The notes below the pieces were generated by a model. That model ran no database searches. It was not told the origin of the DNA and saw only the letters and a program-made list of their open reading frames with translations. Positions 46,860 through 58,886 of a stretch of DNA of 64,000 nucleotides are shown here, piece after piece (position 1 is the stretch's first letter; each line of letters begins with the position of its first letter). Origin of the DNA: Spirodela intermedia (taxonomy: Eukaryota; Streptophyta; Magnoliopsida; Alismatales; Araceae); contig LR746264.1 of assembly GCA_902729315.2 (NCBI GenBank), positions 3,493,878 through 3,557,877 of the forward strand. Reading direction: 5' to 3'. Both the position numbers and the translations under genes were made by a program.

Positions 46860-47253
46860 CCTTTAAATGGCAAACTTATGTGTCCCTAATGAGGAAGAAG
46901 ATTACATGGGCAACAAGTAGGCATTCAAGACCGCACATGAGGAGGAGCTTCGCAAAGTATGCCCACTCTACCCATATGGGAATGTGTTTCTCGCATCTTA
47001 GCAAAGTGCCAAAGTCTATGGAGAGTGAAACTTTGGGTCAGAGGATCTTCAGATAGTAAGAAGGTATGACCCCAATGGTCATCATGATAAAAAGTGTGAA
47101 GCCCTACATCCAAGAGATGGAGGAATGCTTGGATAATGCCTAGATGGCTACAAGTGAAGCCATTGCGCACTCCACTTCCACTTGGGCTGAGGATCTAATG
47201 CTAAGGAGCTACATGAGATAGTGGAAACCCTCGCTTTGAACATGGTGCTGATT
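46860..47253 (+). mobile_element. Possible 5' gag fragment of a Ty3/gypsy element
   Basis: Broken frames on the + strand include AKELHEIVETLALNMVLIEG just before the copia element begins. Downstream of that copia element, at about 54891, gypsy gag sequence follows in the same orientation. This suggests that the copia inserted into the gypsy gag. The protein similarity here is weak. Confidence 0.35.
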
Positions 47254-47280
47254 GAGGGTTTATCTCCTTCTCCTTCTACA

Positions 47281-47292
47281 TGGTATTAGAGT
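47281..47292 (+). other. Copia primer-binding site remnant
   Basis: TGGTATTAGAGT differs by a few bases from the TGGTATCAGAGC primer-binding site, complementary to initiator Met-tRNA, that follows the 5' LTR in plant copia elements. It directly follows CTCCTTCTCCTTCTACA, which matches the end of the 3' LTR. Confidence 0.7.
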
Positions 47293-48079
47293 AGGTTGAT
47301 CCCGTCGCTACCGCCTTTGCTTGAGCTTGCCATATGCCATCCTATTTTCCGTTGTGCTACTGTTACTGTTGTTTGAAGATGAGGCTTTGTCTTCCACCAC
47401 TGTTGCCTTCGCTTGAGCTTGCCGAACATTGTCTTATTTTCTTTCAGTTTGAAGAGGAGGCTTTATCTCCCACTGTCGCCACCTTAGCCTAAGTTGACTG
47501 GATGCTAGCTTATTTTCTGCTGTCTTGTAGCACCTACTAAGCACTAGCATTGCCTCTCCCCACGCCTCCATAGGCATTGCTGTTGCTACTTCTTTCTAGC
47601 TTCAACATCAGTTGCCTTTCACGGAGTCAGAAATTCTTTCGATGTCTTCATCCATCTCTACCAACTATAGGTAGCCTATCGGCACTTCTATCCCCATTGT
47701 TCTTATTACATCGATGAATCCACTTTTTAATCAACTTCACAGTCCGAGTCTACCTCTCACCGAAGACAATACCAATTATCATCAATGGGTACATAATTTT
47801 CATCATTTCCTTAGCATTCATAGCTATCACCAATTTACTACGAATTTACTGTCGCTCGTTGGTGACTCCAACCTATCTAATTGAACAGTGAAAGATGAGA
47901 TAGTCCAAGCATGAGTTCTTAAGATGGTTACTCCACAACTTGTTGGGACTATCGAGTATTTAGATACAATTAAATAAATGTGAGACAAGCTCTATCATTT
48001 GTTAAGTTTAAAGAGAGCATCAGTCATATAATGGATATCTTCAACAATCTTATTAAACTGTGCAGCACGTCTAATAATA

Positions 48080-49430
48080 CACTAAAATTACTCATTAGTT
48101 ACTTTAAAGTGAATATATTTTAGGATCAAATATCTTATTTTAGCATGTTATCATATATAAAATAGCCAAATAATAACTTTATAATGATTCTAAGAATTTT
48201 TCCTATTTTACAAATATTCTCGGATTTTTTATGACTTTGTTTTGAATTTATTTTGATATATTTAAGTCATGAGGATATTTAAGTAATTTAGGGAAATATA
48301 TACATATATATTATTTCACACATTCTAGGGGTTTTTCTGCAATTTTCCGTAGTTAATGACACGTGTCAGTTGCTGGATTTTTATATCTATTTGACGCGTC
48401 GTCGTATGTGAATGCGCGGCGGCATGATTATTTAAATTCATGAATATTTTATCAAGCCGCAATTACGGGGAATGCAAAAAGACGAGGTATCGCACGCGAA
48501 AGGCAAGAAGACGTTGACCGCCTGTTACGTCTCGTCACTGAAAAGCGGTTATGCACGCTCTCCCACCAAAAACGGCGGTTAAGCACATTTGTCACCGTAA
48601 GCGGCGGTTAAATACGTCTCTTCTCAACCGTCACCTTTCGGTGATCTTTTTTCAACGGCCCAGATTTTTCCGTCTTCTAGGATCGGTATCTGACGATCCA
48701 GAAGTGGTTTCAAGCCCAAAATTTGTGGGCACGATCTTCAGGATGTCCTCTTCACATCCCCACATTCTGATCGATAAATCAGCTTCAATAAGGTTGTGAA
48801 AATGAAGGAGAGGAGCTAAAGGTATTTTGAGAATTTTTACTGCTTATATGTATTTCATTCACCCTCTTTCTTTCTAATCTTTTTGGAATGAGCATCAACA
48901 ATGGTTGGTTAGAGTGAAACATTTTTTATTGTAAAGATTCATTCTTCTTCCCCTTCTATGTAATCTTGAGTGATTAGAAAAGACTTTGAGGGCAAAGTTG
49001 AATGTTGGGGATCAAGTTGCAAAGAATAAAGTGCTAGAGATCAACCTATCAAAGTAAACTGTGTAACCTTGGTGATAAATAAAGGCTTAGGTTGAGTAAT
49101 CTTTTTCCATATGCTTACTTATTTCTTTTCCTTCTTCCTTTGGGTGAAACCTAAGGTTTTAGATATTCTTAGTAGTTACATTATTTCTTGTCAACCTTGA
49201 CCACTATTTCTTATTGAAATACTTTTAAAACTTATTTTCTACACCCCCTAGGTCAACCATAATCTATGATTTCCTTCATTACATCCTATTTCACTCATAT
49301 TTCTCATCTCCCACTCATCTCCTATCTCTCTTTCTCTTGTCTATTTTCTAACTTATTTCTTCTCATTAATTAAGATTTCTTAAGATCATTAATTTTTTCC
49401 TTATGGTTCATCCCCTATCTTACCATCTCT
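48080..49430. other. Insert within copia gag, possibly a solo LTR
   Basis: Copia gag-like frames before about 48070 and after about 49500 are separated by roughly 1.35 kb of unrelated DNA. It is mixed in composition, with a GC-richer block at 48360-48790 containing repeated GGCGGTTAA words and ACACGTGTCA, and an AT-rich remainder. No domain is encoded. The layout would fit a solo LTR of another family, but I could not define TG...CA ends or a target duplication. Confidence 0.35.
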
Positions 49431-50869
49431 ACTTATTAGATTGATTACAAGATAGTAGAAACATAAATAATTTTAGATAACTTGACTTAGGATCTACGAC
49501 ATCTCAAGTATCAAGTTATCAATGACATTTCCATGGCATTCTAAGTATCTTATACTGATGAAGCTTGAGAATTTGTTGGATCAATATCAATTGATTTTCT
49601 CTAATCCGAACGTCAACTAACATTATCATCTAAAGTTATTAGTGATTGACTATCTTGACTCTATTGATCCGAGTTTGGCCAATCAAGTCAAAGGCTCAAT
49701 CTTCAATGGAGTTACTCCTCCCACTTTAGAGGAAACGTTTAATGTTGTGTAATGGATCGCTCCAATATCGACCCCTGCCTTGGCCCCTATTTCATTCATG
49801 ACGATTGCTCCTGAAGCTTTGGTGCTTGTAGTTACCACTCTTGGAGTAGGTCGTGGTGCCTCCTCTGATCATGGTCGCAGACTAAGTCGTGGACATGCTA
49901 CTCCTAGTCATAATAGTTTTCCTCCTTGTGAGCATTGCAACAAGAACAACCATATCACAACCAAATGTTTCTAAAAGTTTGGGTATTTAGAAGATTGGCC
50001 TCACAAGCTTCCTCTCAACAACATTTATGCCAATGCAACATGGCCTACTCCTATTGTTCATGCACTCCCATCTAGACAATTTGCTAGATCTACTCTTCTT
50101 TTAACATCGGCGACTGGAGTTACAATCATTGTCTCTCGAGGAGTATGATCGATGGTCAAAGTCTAAGGCGCTTACATCGTCTTCTCATACATCGCACCAT
50201 ATATTGTCTTCTTACACCCCCCAATGAGACTTGGGTTATTGATTTAGGTGCCTTAGCCTATATGTCAGGTACATCCTCCCTCTTCACCCATTTTAAGACC
50301 CTCAGTTATCTTGAGACCATTGCCATTGTGGATGGCCGCCCTTATTCCATCGCTAACAAAGGGGTGGCTGTCATTACCTCTCCCCTATCCTTGAAAACGT
50401 TCTTTATGTTCCCAACCTACATGTCAATCTTTTATCAATCAGCATCATCATTAAAGCCTTTTACTGTTCGGTTATATTTTTTCATTATCACTATGTGTTT
50501 TAAGACTTGTAGATGAGGAAGAGAATTGATTCGAATAGAGAGACTAGTTGGGGCCTCTACGAGTTGGTACTAGATACACCTTCGATTGGGTTGTTGTGTT
50601 TATTTTCTCAAAAGTCATCTTTGTTATTATGGCATCGACGTTTTAGTCATGCAAACATTTCAAAGTTATGTGAAGTCTTACCAGACATTTCTCTTTCTGA
50701 GTATTAATGTGAATCATGTCAACATGGAAAATATTTTCGCTCTACATATCTTTGTCGTGATGGTTTACCATGTGAACATCAGTTTGAACTGATTCATTGT
50801 GATATTTAGGGTCTAGCTTGTGTGGCATCTATTTTTGGATTTGGTTACTATATCATTGATAAAGTATCA

Positions 50870-52098
50870 ATATTATATGATAAGATATGCATAGCTTATA
50901 TGATTATAGTTTAAATCCCTTAATGAAAGTATACATTTCATGTAAACGTATTTTCCATGTGAATTTATATTATTTACGGAATTACATACAAAAGTATTAA
51001 ATTCTATATTTTTTATAACATATATATTCTATTGAATCAAAAGGTTTTTTTTATGTAGGTATTCTAGTAGATGAAAAAATTATATTTACATATAGGGAAA
51101 TTAGAAGAAGAGTAATTTAAATTTTAAATTGATTCTTTATATTTATTTTAAGTGTTTAATGAGTTGACGAGTGGACCCTTTATAGTCGGCCCACTAACAA
51201 GCTGCATACCAGGCCATTCTAATAGGGGATACTTAAAAGGAGAGAGAGGAGAGAGAAAGGGGAGAAGCATGCTCGATTAGAGAAATTAGGGCTCGCTCAT
51301 GGAGAGAAGACGAAGGAGGGTGACAAGCAAAAGAATGAGAAATCACGACAACAATAACCACGACGACAATAGCAGCAACAACATCAACAGTGATAGTGAG
51401 TCCCATTCTATGTGACAAGCAAAGAAGGGGCCGAGCACGGTGGTGGTGCTCAAGACAATGACAACAACAGTAGTGACGACAATGATAGTGGCTATGAACT
51501 CCCATTTTATGTGACAAGCAAAAGAGGAGACAAGCACTCACGACAGCAACAATATTAGTGGTGGCAATAATAGTAGTGGTTGTGAACTCTCGTTTGGCGT
51601 GATAGGCAAAGGAGGAGATGAGCATAGTGGTAGCAGCGATAGTGACGACAAAATGCTTTCAACAACAGCAGCAACAACAGCAACAGCAGTGGTTGCAAGC
51701 TCCCTTATTGTGTGATAGATAGAAAAGGAGTTGAGCACAGCAGTAACAACATCTACACTCTTAGGCTCCGAATTGAGTGTTTTAGTTTTTGCATGCATTT
51801 CGTTTGTATTTCTTTTTCTTTATGAATGTTGAACAAGTTTAGTGCTCTGCTAGCAGCCAAGTTTTCACCTTTATCATTTTTCACAGATTTATAATATTAC
51901 TTTTTTTATTTCTTTTTGTGTTTTTAACCTTGTCTAAATACTTAATAGAAAATATTCGTAGATTGCATAATACTAAGTTTTCCCTATAGATTGTTCCAAA
52001 TCTACTATGCATTATAAATAATTGCACTTATAATTTTCAGAGATTTGATTTTAATAAATTCTAAAATTAATTACTTCTTAAAACAACGACTAGAGTAC
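50870..52098. other. Insert within copia integrase
   Basis: The integrase frame breaks after FGYYIID at about 50860 and resumes at about 52100 with VLIDDLSQASWVYLLKDY, which would normally follow directly. The intervening roughly 1.2 kb is AT-rich on both sides of a CAA/GACA-rich tandem repeat (51321-51790). It is therefore a secondary insertion; its class is unknown. Confidence 0.6.
51321..51790 (+). repeat. Five-unit minisatellite of about 90-113 bp
   Basis: TGACAAGCAAA or TGATAGGCAAA-type words start units at 51321, 51413, 51512, 51600 and 51713. Each unit continues with AAGGAG-like, GAGCAC or variant, a CAACAA/CGACAA trinucleotide-rich core, GTAGTG, and TGAACTCCCATT or similar. Spacing is 92, 99, 88 and 113 bp. 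It lies inside the insert that interrupts the copia integrase. Confidence 0.8.
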
Positions 52099-54707
52099 CA
52101 TTAGTGGTCCTCATTGATGACTTATCTCAAGCTTCCTAGGTTTATCTACTCAAAGACTACACCGAAGTTCTTTCTTACTTCAAGGTTTTTCTTCAAGAGG
52201 TTCGTACACAAGATTTTGCAAACGAATAATGCATTCAAGTTTACTTAATCGACGCTTCAAGAGGTCTGTAATAATTTTAGGATCATTTATCAAATGACGT
52301 GTCCATACACGCTGCAATAAAATAGTGTTGTTGAATAGAAACATCATCATATTCTCGATATGACCCATACTCTACTATTAGAAATGAGGATTCCATATTA
52401 TCTTTGGGTACATGTGGTCCTCACCTCAACGTACCTCATTAATTGTCTACCATTATCTTCTTTTGGCATTAAAGTTTCACTACGACATCTTCAACCTAAT
52501 GGTGACATGTTTCTTCTTCCTTCGTGAGTTTTTGAATGTGTGGTCTTTATTCAAGATACCACTCTGAATCTCTCGAAACTTACTCCACGAGCCATCAAAG
52601 GTGTCTTTGTTGGTTACTCATGCACTCAGAAGGGGTACCGTGTGTATCTGCCTTGTGAGCGGAAGTATGTTGTCTCGGCATATGTCACATTTCATAAGGA
52701 GTCATGATTTTTTGATGCACCATCTTCACCATCTTCACCGTCTAAGCCTTTGCTAGAAGTTGTGCTCACGACTGCACTTATATTTGACTCAGATCTGGCA
52801 TCTGACACCAATCACCTTCACAGTCAAGTTCTTTCATTACCACCTCTCAACACAACTTCCTCGTCATAGTCGTCTTCGTCGTCACGTCTTCCATCATCTG
52901 AAACTTTTTCATCGGCTGCCCCTATTAGATTAGTCTCTCCACAAGTCTCATGGCCACCTCTCGACTAATCTTTATCTCCTTTCACAAGTCTAGCTCTAAA
53001 AGATGATCTTTATCTTCCCATTACACTTCGCAAAGGTACCTGATTTTGTACTTTACATCCAAATATGGTATGCCGCTCTTATACCCATCATCCAATCGCT
53101 AATGTGATTTCCTATGACTACCTTTCACCTAAATATTGTGCCTTTGTCCTTTTCTTGGCTACTAAATCAATTCCCAAGTCTCACATGGATGCTTTGATAG
53201 TACCTCACTACAAGACAGTCATGGATGAAGAGTATGCCACTTTCATCCACTGTGATATGGGGGAGTTAGTTTCTCGGCTGCGTGGTGTTAATATTATTTC
53301 TTATATATAGGTTTTCACCCTTAAGTACATTCCTATTGGATGGTATACCATCATAAGGCAGGAGTGGTGACTCACGGGCTCTCACAAAAGTATGACATCG
53401 ATTATTCTAAGACATTCTCTTCATTGGTTTGGCTTGCCTCGACATGCATATTAGTCTCTATGACGGTGAATCTTAATTGGCCACTTCATCAACTCACATC
53501 TCCAACACTTTTCTTTACAACGACATTGATGAAGAAGTTTATATAGAGCAACCTCCTGAGTACGTGTTGTCAACAAAATTTGTCAACATTTGTCGTCTTC
53601 GAAAAGTTATTTACAGCCTTAAATAGAGTCTCTAGCTTGGTTTACCAAGTTCAGCACGTTGATTCGCTAATAGGGTTTTTGGGAGTGCGACTTTGAGTCT
53701 ACTATCTTCAGACAGTCATTTGCTAGTGGTTATGTTCTTTTGCCAGTCGATGTCAATGATATGATCATTATTGAAGATGATGTGGCTAGCATCTAGGATA
53801 CCAAAGCATTTCTCCTAGAACATTTGGATATTCGTGATTTGGGGACTCTCAGTACTTCTTGGGGGTTGAGTTCACTTGCCACCCTAGTGAGGTAGTTCTT
53901 ACCTAGTGGAAGTATGTTCTTGATATTTTGCAGGAGATGGGCCTTCTTGACTACAACCCTCATGCATCACCGATCAAGAGCCAATTGAAGTTTTGGGATG
54001 AAAAATCTCTCTTACTCAATGATCTCCAATAATATCAACGATTGTGGGAAAGTTGATTTATCTCACGATTACATGTTCGGACATTGCCTTCACTGTGAAT
54101 CTCCTCAATCAGTTTATGCATGAGCCACGCAAGATTCACTGGGATGCTGCACTTCATCTTCTAACCTACTTCAAGCATGCTCCCGAGAAATGATTAGTTT
54201 TTCGCTGACATAGGCATCTTCGTGTGGTAGGTTACTCAAACTCTAATCTTGTGAGGGATTGAGAAGACCGAAAATCTACCACTAATTATTATATTTATGT
54301 TGGTGACAACTTAGTGACCTAGACAAGTCACAAGGAGTGTATTGTCTTTGTCTAGTTGTGATGCAGAGTATCAAGCCATGCATGAGACGTCTTTCTGTAT
54401 GCTTTGTGTACGTAATCTTCTTGAACAGTTAGGTTATCCAGTATAAAGGACTATGCTCATGTATTGTAATGACGAAGCCGCAATGTTTATTACAAATCAC
54501 AAGACGTATCACATGCATACCATACACATTGAGATGGTATGCCATGTTATATGTTGGTGAATTCTTGAAGGTCTGATCTCTACTCTATACATGACATCTT
54601 CAAACCAGTTGGTAGACATCTTTACGAAGGGTCTTAATCTCTCGTCCTATGATGTTTTCTCGTATAAATTAGGACTAATTGACATTTATGCTCCCACTTG
54701 AAAGAGA

Positions 54708-54730
54708 TGCGGGTAAGATCCCTACCCGCA

Positions 54731-54775
<45 letters not shown>

Positions 54776-54890
54776 TCCTCCCACCTACCACAACTTTCTC
54801 TTTTCTTTCATCCCTTCTCCCTCCTATATGTAACCTCCCTCTAATTTCTCTCTAATACGAATGAGGGTTTTATCTCCTTCTCCTTCAACA
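54708..54890 (+). repeat. 3' LTR of the copia element
   Basis: It begins TGCGGGTAAGATCC after the purine-rich AAAGAGA and ends CTCCTTCTCCTTCAACA, giving TG...CA termini and 183 bp. The last 26-27 bp match the sequence ending at 47280. It contains a CT run and a CA run (about 54730-54775). The small size is typical of short copia LTRs. Confidence 0.6.
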
Positions 54891-56160
54891 TTGATAAAGT
54901 GCTTAGTCATAAGCATGTCATAAAGAAGCAACATGTTTTGGCATGGAGACTTGAAGCCAAAAGGATTTGTGAGTATGTATAATGCTTAGTGGATTGAGAA
55001 CTTTTTTGAGACTTAGATCACATTTTTAGAAATTGATATGGTGATGTTAGCTAGCATATACCTTATATCAAATGCCAAGTTTTGGTGGTAGACATTCACA
55101 AAGGTTCAGGTACGACCCTCCATTGACACTTGGGATCTGTTCATCTAGTAATTGAAAGAGTAATTCTTTCTCACCAGCAGCCTCTCAATGGTGCAAGAGG
55201 CTCTTTTCAGCTACTACATATTAGGCCTATGCAAGTGTACATCAAGAGATATTCGTTGCTCCTGCTAAACACTAAGAATGTGTCTTACGTAAATAAGCTC
55301 TTCAACTTCATAGCTAACTTATTATACACTATGGCTATAAGTAGAGATCATGCATTGATTGGCTATGGCAATTAGCAGTGCCCTCATTAATTACAAGACC
55401 TCAAGCACCTCAACGTCGACAAAAGGTGCCAAACATCGAGAGGATCAGAAGCCTACAATGACGATGGTGGTTGTGGCAAGAGAAAGTACAGCAAATGGTG
55501 GGAGCTTCAATAGGGATTAGGGAGAAAACCAAATACCACTAAGGCAACATCAAAGGGCCAATAAGCCAATGACAAATGCTTCACATGCAAAGGGCTCCAC
55601 CTACACAATGATTCTCCAGGACAATTGGACAGGGGCACCATCAAACGTGATGACAACACAAGAAACAATAGGGAATGAAGTTCCTATATTCAATTCTTTG
55701 TAGATTTTGGATGTGTGGTAACAACATGCAAAGATCAATACAACTAGCAAGCTCAAGTTGATCCACATTAAGGTTAACATCAATGGCCAACCCATGTTAG
55801 CAATGGCCCACTATGGGGCCACCTACAACTTCCTCTCCAACAGAGAAGTGTCTCATTGAGCCTAACATTGTCACAAGAAAATTATCAAATCAAGGTTGTA
55901 AACTTGACACATATAGCCTTGTTAAAGGTTAGAGCATGAGAAGTCACAGCAAACTATGTAGTCTGTTCACAGGTGGACTTCTTTCCCTAATTGCATGATC
56001 TTCTTCTTGATGGAGGGCCAAGTCCCTATTTTATCTTGCGAGTGTGGGAGGCCCAACAAGGCTCCAGGACTCTCTCTCTACATTACATCTCCAAGACTTC
56101 ATAGGAGAGAAGAAATCATATTTATGATCCTTGAAGAACAGGAGTATTGACTATCATTGA
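54891..56160 (+). mobile_element. Ty3/gypsy gag-protease remnant
   Basis: Broken + strand frames match plant gypsy gag: ASIYLISNAKFWW, SIDTWD, then VYIKRYSLLLL and YVNKLFNFIANLL (55050-55330). A damaged zinc knuckle CFTCKGLHLHND follows at about 55570-55610. Protease/linker-like sequence comes next, with VDFF at about 55974 and MEGQVPILS, RLHRREEIIFMILEEQE up to about 56150. The expected reverse transcriptase does not follow; instead the propeller gene region begins. Many stops are present. Confidence 0.7.
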
Positions 56161-56897
56161 AGCTCAGATTACCAAGTGGAGGTGAGTAGGCAGCGCTTGC
56201 TGCTGAGACGAGTGTGCACATCAGCAGAGATCAACGCGGGCATGTTAACATGCACGCACATGAGCAAGGTTATCGTGGGCTTGTCGGCAGACACGTCAGC
56301 TAGATCACTTGGCATAGAGATGACGTGTGAGGCAGTGGATCTTGGCACATAATGGCAACAACGGCGCTAATGAGGATCCAATCATGTGACCACGTGGCCA
56401 ATCTACTTATGTCAAAAACATTCAATATTTCTCAAAAAAATTAAGACCAAAAATGCACGAAATTTACCAATAATAGAGTAGAAATTAACTCTACCAGTTG
56501 TGCCAAAATGAGCTTGATAATTTGCAACTGGCGTGTAGAACCGGCTTCCTCTCCCTTGTGTGCTTGAAGACGTGGGCAGTGACGTGGCATCACCTCCAAA
56601 TCTGGTACCACATCCGTGGACTTATCCTTTCACCTTTGTATGCCAGAGCAGGAAAATTGACCGACGTCCACGTGTCCGAATATAGCCTAAGAAAGATGCC
56701 TTTCACACTTAGCATGTCACCGCTGATGCGAGCTCTGAAGCTCGGATCGCCACGTATATTAACGCTCCACAGCCCCCCTCCCCCCCTCCCCTTGCGTCAC
56801 TTATCCGCAATGAAAGACGGCTTTCATCCGCTGCGTCCAATCCAACCAGTATTTCCTTCTCATCCACTCTGCCTCTAGTCCTTCTCGCCGCCCTCCA
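56161..56897 (+). promoter_or_regulatory. Upstream region of intact propeller gene
   Basis: From about 56368 it resembles the upstream region of the broken copy at 42499-42873. It contains CACGTG at 56669-56674 (within GACGTCCACGTGTCC) and a TATA-like GTATATTAACG near 56753, about 140 bp before the start codon. The broken copy lacks an evident equivalent of that TATA-like word. Confidence 0.45.
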
Positions 56898-58886
56898 ATG
56901 GAGGACTGCCTGCCCAGCGGAACCATCGTCTTCGCCACCGTCGACGTTCAGCTCTATGGCTTCGACGTCTTCTCCGTTCCCGTGGATGTGGCTATCAGCG
57001 ACCGACTGCCGGAGACCCGCCACACCGATGGCGTCTCCCTCAATTTCAACGGCCAGTTCCTCGAGGACGACGGCCCCCTGGCCGTGACCTTTGTCTCCGA
57101 GAGGTCCGGCTCCGCCCGGCCTTTTCTCGCGCGGATGGGCCGGCCGGAGCCGCTCCCCCACTTCCCAGAGAGTCTCCACCACGACCGTCCCGTGGTCCGC
57201 AATGGCTTGGTTCACCTCGTTTCCGCCCATGAACGGCCGGCGGGGGGGCCGTTCCGGAGCTGGTCGGCGGTGTACTCCGCTCAGGTCGACCGGCCAGAGG
57301 CGGTGCCGGAGCGACTTACTCCGGCAGGAACCGCCGACTTCAGCATCGCCGTCTCCGCCTCCGGCGAGATCCTGGCTGTGGCCACGTATGGTTCTTGTCC
57401 CTGGAAGGGCGACTTCCACGAGCTGCAGACGGAGGTGGTCGTGTTCCGACGCTCCGACCCCGCCAGGCGCGTGCCCGTCTCGGGCGGCCGCGGTGGATGG
57501 CCGGCCTGGTCCGGTGACTCAACGCTGTTCTTCCACCGCGTGGCGGAGGACGGCTGGTGGAGCGTGTTCCGGGTGGACATCACTTCGGATCTCGATGTGG
57601 TCGGACCGCCGCGTCGTGTGACGCCGCCGGGGATCCACGCGTTCACCCCGGCGGCCTCCCGCTATGGGAACCGCATCGCCGTCGCCACCCGCCGCCGGGA
57701 GTCCCAATTCCGCCACATCGAGCTCTTCGACCTCAAAACCGAGGAGTTCCTCCCCGTGACGGCTTTGGTCAACCCCGACTTCCACCACTACAACCCTTTC
57801 CTCTCCGACTCCGGCGACCGCCTCGGCTACCACCGGTTCAGGGGAGAGGCGGCCGCCGGCGATTCCGTCATTCCCCATCTCTCCCCCGTGCCGAGCCCGG
57901 TGGCTGAATTCAAGATGTCTCGAGTGAATGGCTACTTCCCTTCCTTCTCCCCCGCCCGTGACCTCATCGCCATTAACGGCCACCTCCAGTCAGGCCCCGG
58001 TTTGATGGTTCTCAGCTCCGATGGTTCCCGGCGGTGGCCTCTTTTTCAGAAGCCCGCTGCCTTCTACACTTCCTGGAACCCCGCCGAGCGCGGAGTAATC
58101 TACACCTCTGTTGGTCCCATCTTCCAAGGTCCGGAGGTGACCGTCCAGATAGCCCGCGTCTCCTTCGATCCGGCCAGCCTTGATCAGGTCGCCGACGGCG
58201 ACCTGGTCCCCTCGGAGCTGAAGATCCTCACCAGGACGGACGCCGGAAACAACGCATTCCCCTCCTGTTCGCCGGACGGCAAGTGGATCGTCTTCCGCTC
58301 CGGCCGCTCCGGCCGGAAGAACCTGTACATTATGGACGCCACCAAGGGGGAGACCGGCGGCGGGGAGATCCGCCGGCTGACGGACGGCGATTGGATCGAC
58401 ACGATGCCTTGCTGGTCTCCGGACGGCGAGCTGATCGCCTTCTCCTCCAACTGCCACTCTCCAAAGGACCCCGAGGTCTTTGGGCTCTACCTGGTGCGGC
58501 CCGACGGGGAGGGTCTCCGGCGAGTTCCCGTGGCAGGGCCGGAAGGCTCGGAAGAGTCCCGGAGAGAGCGGATCAACCACGTATGCTTCAGCCCCGACTC
58601 CAAGTGGCTGCTCTTCACGTCGAACATCGCCGGAGTGGTGGCGGAGCCGGTGGGGCTTCCGAACCAGTTCCAGCCCTACGGCGACCTCTTCGTTTGCAGG
58701 ACGGCAGACGGCAGCGGGCTCCGGCGGCTGACTTGCAACAGCTACGAGAACGGCACGCCTACTTGGGTGGAAGAGAGAGAAGACTTGGCGGTGGACGTCG
58801 GGCGGCTGTCCTTGGGTGGCGTCGCCTCTGGAGACAAACTTAGGGGCCAGTTTGTGGAGCCTGCGTGGCTGACTAGTGACCTCTAA
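56898..58886 (+). CDS. DPP6-N/TolB-like WD40 beta-propeller protein (PD40 repeats)
   Basis: A single uninterrupted frame of 662 aa without introns. The start at 56898 (MEDCLPSGTIVF) is shared with the broken paralogue. Repeated PD40-type motifs mark propeller blades: GNNAFPSCSPDGKWIVFRSG, RKNLYIMDATKG, DTMPCWSPDGELIAFSSN and VCFSPDSKWLLFTSN. The fold is the TolB/DPP6 N-terminal propeller; no peptidase domain follows, so catalysis is not expected. From memory it resembles Arabidopsis At1g21670/At1g21680, proteins of unknown biochemical role. I see no clear signal peptide. The C-terminus ends with LRRLTCNSYENGTPTWVEE and a short tail. Codon use is extremely GC-rich, in contrast to the AT-rich retroelement DNA on both sides. 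A partial, broken copy lies 14 kb upstream; this copy has no lesion and is probably the functional one. Confidence 0.9.
   Translation: MEDCLPSGTIVFATVDVQLYGFDVFSVPVDVAISDRLPETRHTDGVSLNFNGQFLEDDGPLAVTFVSERSGSARPFLARMGRPEPLPHFPESLHHDRPVVRNGLVHLVSAHERPAGGPFRSWSAVYSAQVDRPEAVPERLTPAGTADFSIAVSASGEILAVATYGSCPWKGDFHELQTEVVVFRRSDPARRVPVSGGRGGWPAWSGDSTLFFHRVAEDGWWSVFRVDITSDLDVVGPPRRVTPPGIHAFTPAASRYGNRIAVATRRRESQFRHIELFDLKTEEFLPVTALVNPDFHHYNPFLSDSGDRLGYHRFRGEAAAGDSVIPHLSPVPSPVAEFKMSRVNGYFPSFSPARDLIAINGHLQSGPGLMVLSSDGSRRWPLFQKPAAFYTSWNPAERGVIYTSVGPIFQGPEVTVQIARVSFDPASLDQVADGDLVPSELKILTRTDAGNNAFPSCSPDGKWIVFRSGRSGRKNLYIMDATKGETGGGEIRRLTDGDWIDTMPCWSPDGELIAFSSNCHSPKDPEVFGLYLVRPDGEGLRRVPVAGPEGSEESRRERINHVCFSPDSKWLLFTSNIAGVVAEPVGLPNQFQPYGDLFVCRTADGSGLRRLTCNSYENGTPTWVEEREDLAVDVGRLSLGGVASGDKLRGQFVEPAWLTSDL

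Larger units (their letters stand above)
47254..54890 (+). mobile_element. Decayed Ty1/copia retrotransposon with nested inserts
   Basis: All copia domains occur in order on the + strand, with many stops. Gag starts near 47640 and has a zinc knuckle CEHCNKNNHITTKC at about 49928-49970. GAG-pre-integrase follows: LWHRRFSHANISKLC, CESCQHGKYF, FELIHCDI (50620-50810). The integrase core continues after an insert at 52100-52710 (SKLTPRAIKGVFVGYS-like). RT runs about 53065-53990 (KYDIDYSKTFSSLV), and RNase H about 54340-54700 (AEYQAMHE, VDIFTKGL, GLIDIYAP). A primer-binding-like TGGTATTAGAG at 47281 follows a remnant of the 5' LTR; a 183-bp 3' LTR ends the element. Two inserts of about 1.2-1.4 kb split gag and integrase. 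It is not capable of transposition. Confidence 0.85.

Noticed and set aside
51321-51790. Regularly spaced repeats that could be mistaken for a CRISPR array
   Set aside because: Units are imperfect and directly adjacent without unique spacers of constant size, and the context is a plant retrotransposon.
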